Shown here: piece after piece, positions 63,701 to 64,000 of the stretch | How the letters are laid out: every line of letters starts with the position of its first letter | Numbering within the stretch: position 1 is the first letter of the stretch | NCBI GenBank assembly: GCA_013399015.1 | Contig: VWZX01007020.1 | Location: forward strand, 496,001-560,000 | Direction: 5' to 3' | DNA from: Galbula dea | Taxonomy: Eukaryota; Chordata; Aves; Piciformes; Galbulidae | Length of the DNA: 64,000 nucleotides | Position numbers and translations under genes: made by a program | Notes under the pieces: model-generated | Database searches by the model: none | Seen by the model: only the letters and a program-made list of their open reading frames with translations | What the model was told of the DNA's origin: nothing

Positions 63701-64000
63701 TGGGCCAAGATAGGGAAGGAGAGACCTGTGATATGTTTAAGAGAAGCTTCTGAACATCATCTGTAAAGCTCTACTTGTACTTTACTTATAACACCTTTTC
63801 AGCAGACTCAAATTCTTCAGTCTACAGTGAGATGACAGAATTGGCATAAAAAGTAGTAATCTAAGCATCCTGCTGAACAGGTTGGAGGAAGGGGAGATAA
63901 GCCTAAGAATTTACCCAGAAATGCTTGTGGCTTCTCAGTATTCAGCCTTTTTTCCATGTCAGGCTTTATCTGGGAAAGGATTTACTGAAGAAAAAAAAAA
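57796..64000. other. Non-coding stretch, nothing recognised
   Basis: No exon, RNA gene or transposon is recognised. Simple sequence includes a T-run near 59489-59500, an A/C-rich tract at about 60290-60345 and a poly-A run at the window end. A perfect 22-base tandem duplication (60472-60515) is listed separately. Confidence 0.5.
60472..60515. repeat. Perfect 22-bp tandem duplication
   Basis: The unit starting CATTTCCTTCTTCAGTCC and ending CTGG occurs twice head to tail (60472-60493 and 60494-60515) without a mismatch. Perfect identity suggests a recent slippage event, or a polymorphic two-copy minisatellite. Confidence 0.95.

Noticed and set aside
1..64000. tRNA, rRNA, snRNA, microRNA and CRISPR signals
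   Set aside because: No tRNA A/B boxes, spliceosomal RNA starts, familiar microRNA seeds in hairpins or regularly spaced direct repeats were found by eye. A covariance-model scan would be needed to exclude small RNAs.

Overview
This 64 kb window looks like a piece of a bird (avian) nuclear genome. The evidence is at least ten fragments of CR1 LINE retrotransposons with the bird-type 3' tail (repeats like ATTCTRTGATTCTRTGA), three solo LTRs of avian endogenous-retrovirus type, AT-rich non-coding DNA, and a single 1.5 kb CpG island. There are no operons, no ribosome-binding sites, no CRISPR array and no intact long gene. Nearly every open reading frame is either part of a CR1 copy or a chance ORF.

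Layout. From 1 to 31.9 kb is AT-rich, repeat-bearing DNA, probably the first intron of a minus-strand gene or its flank. It holds a deleted solo LTR (2.49-2.89 kb), a dense CR1 cluster (6.1-23.3 kb, nine fragments) and the fossil of a hAT-superfamily DNA transposase (25.2-25.6 kb). From 31.9 to 33.4 kb is a strong CpG island with GC boxes, an ETS-type motif and a G-quadruplex motif. All of its good splice donors (32962, 32683, 32366, 32147) are on the minus strand. I read it as the promoter and alternative first exons of a minus-strand gene that I cannot name. From 33.4 to 64 kb is AT-rich and gene-poor, probably upstream intergenic DNA. It has one 5'-truncated CR1 (35.55-36.15 kb) carrying the only ambiguous base in the window (35715), a likely ancient CR1 remnant (38.4-38.9 kb), a clean solo LTR with a perfect 5-bp target duplication (52511-53101), and a longer solo LTR of the same family as the one at 2.5 kb (57107-57795).

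How the parts relate. The only functional unit I can support is the CpG-island promoter. The rest is mobile-element debris and unassigned non-coding sequence. Two small coding-like segments on the minus strand (10847-10680 and about 26259-25993) sit behind plausible splice acceptors and could be exons of the gene driven by the island, but I recognise neither. I found no previously undescribed biological system. The most useful leads are the hAT fossil, the probable collapsed gap at the N, the island's multiple minus-strand donors and the two candidate exons.
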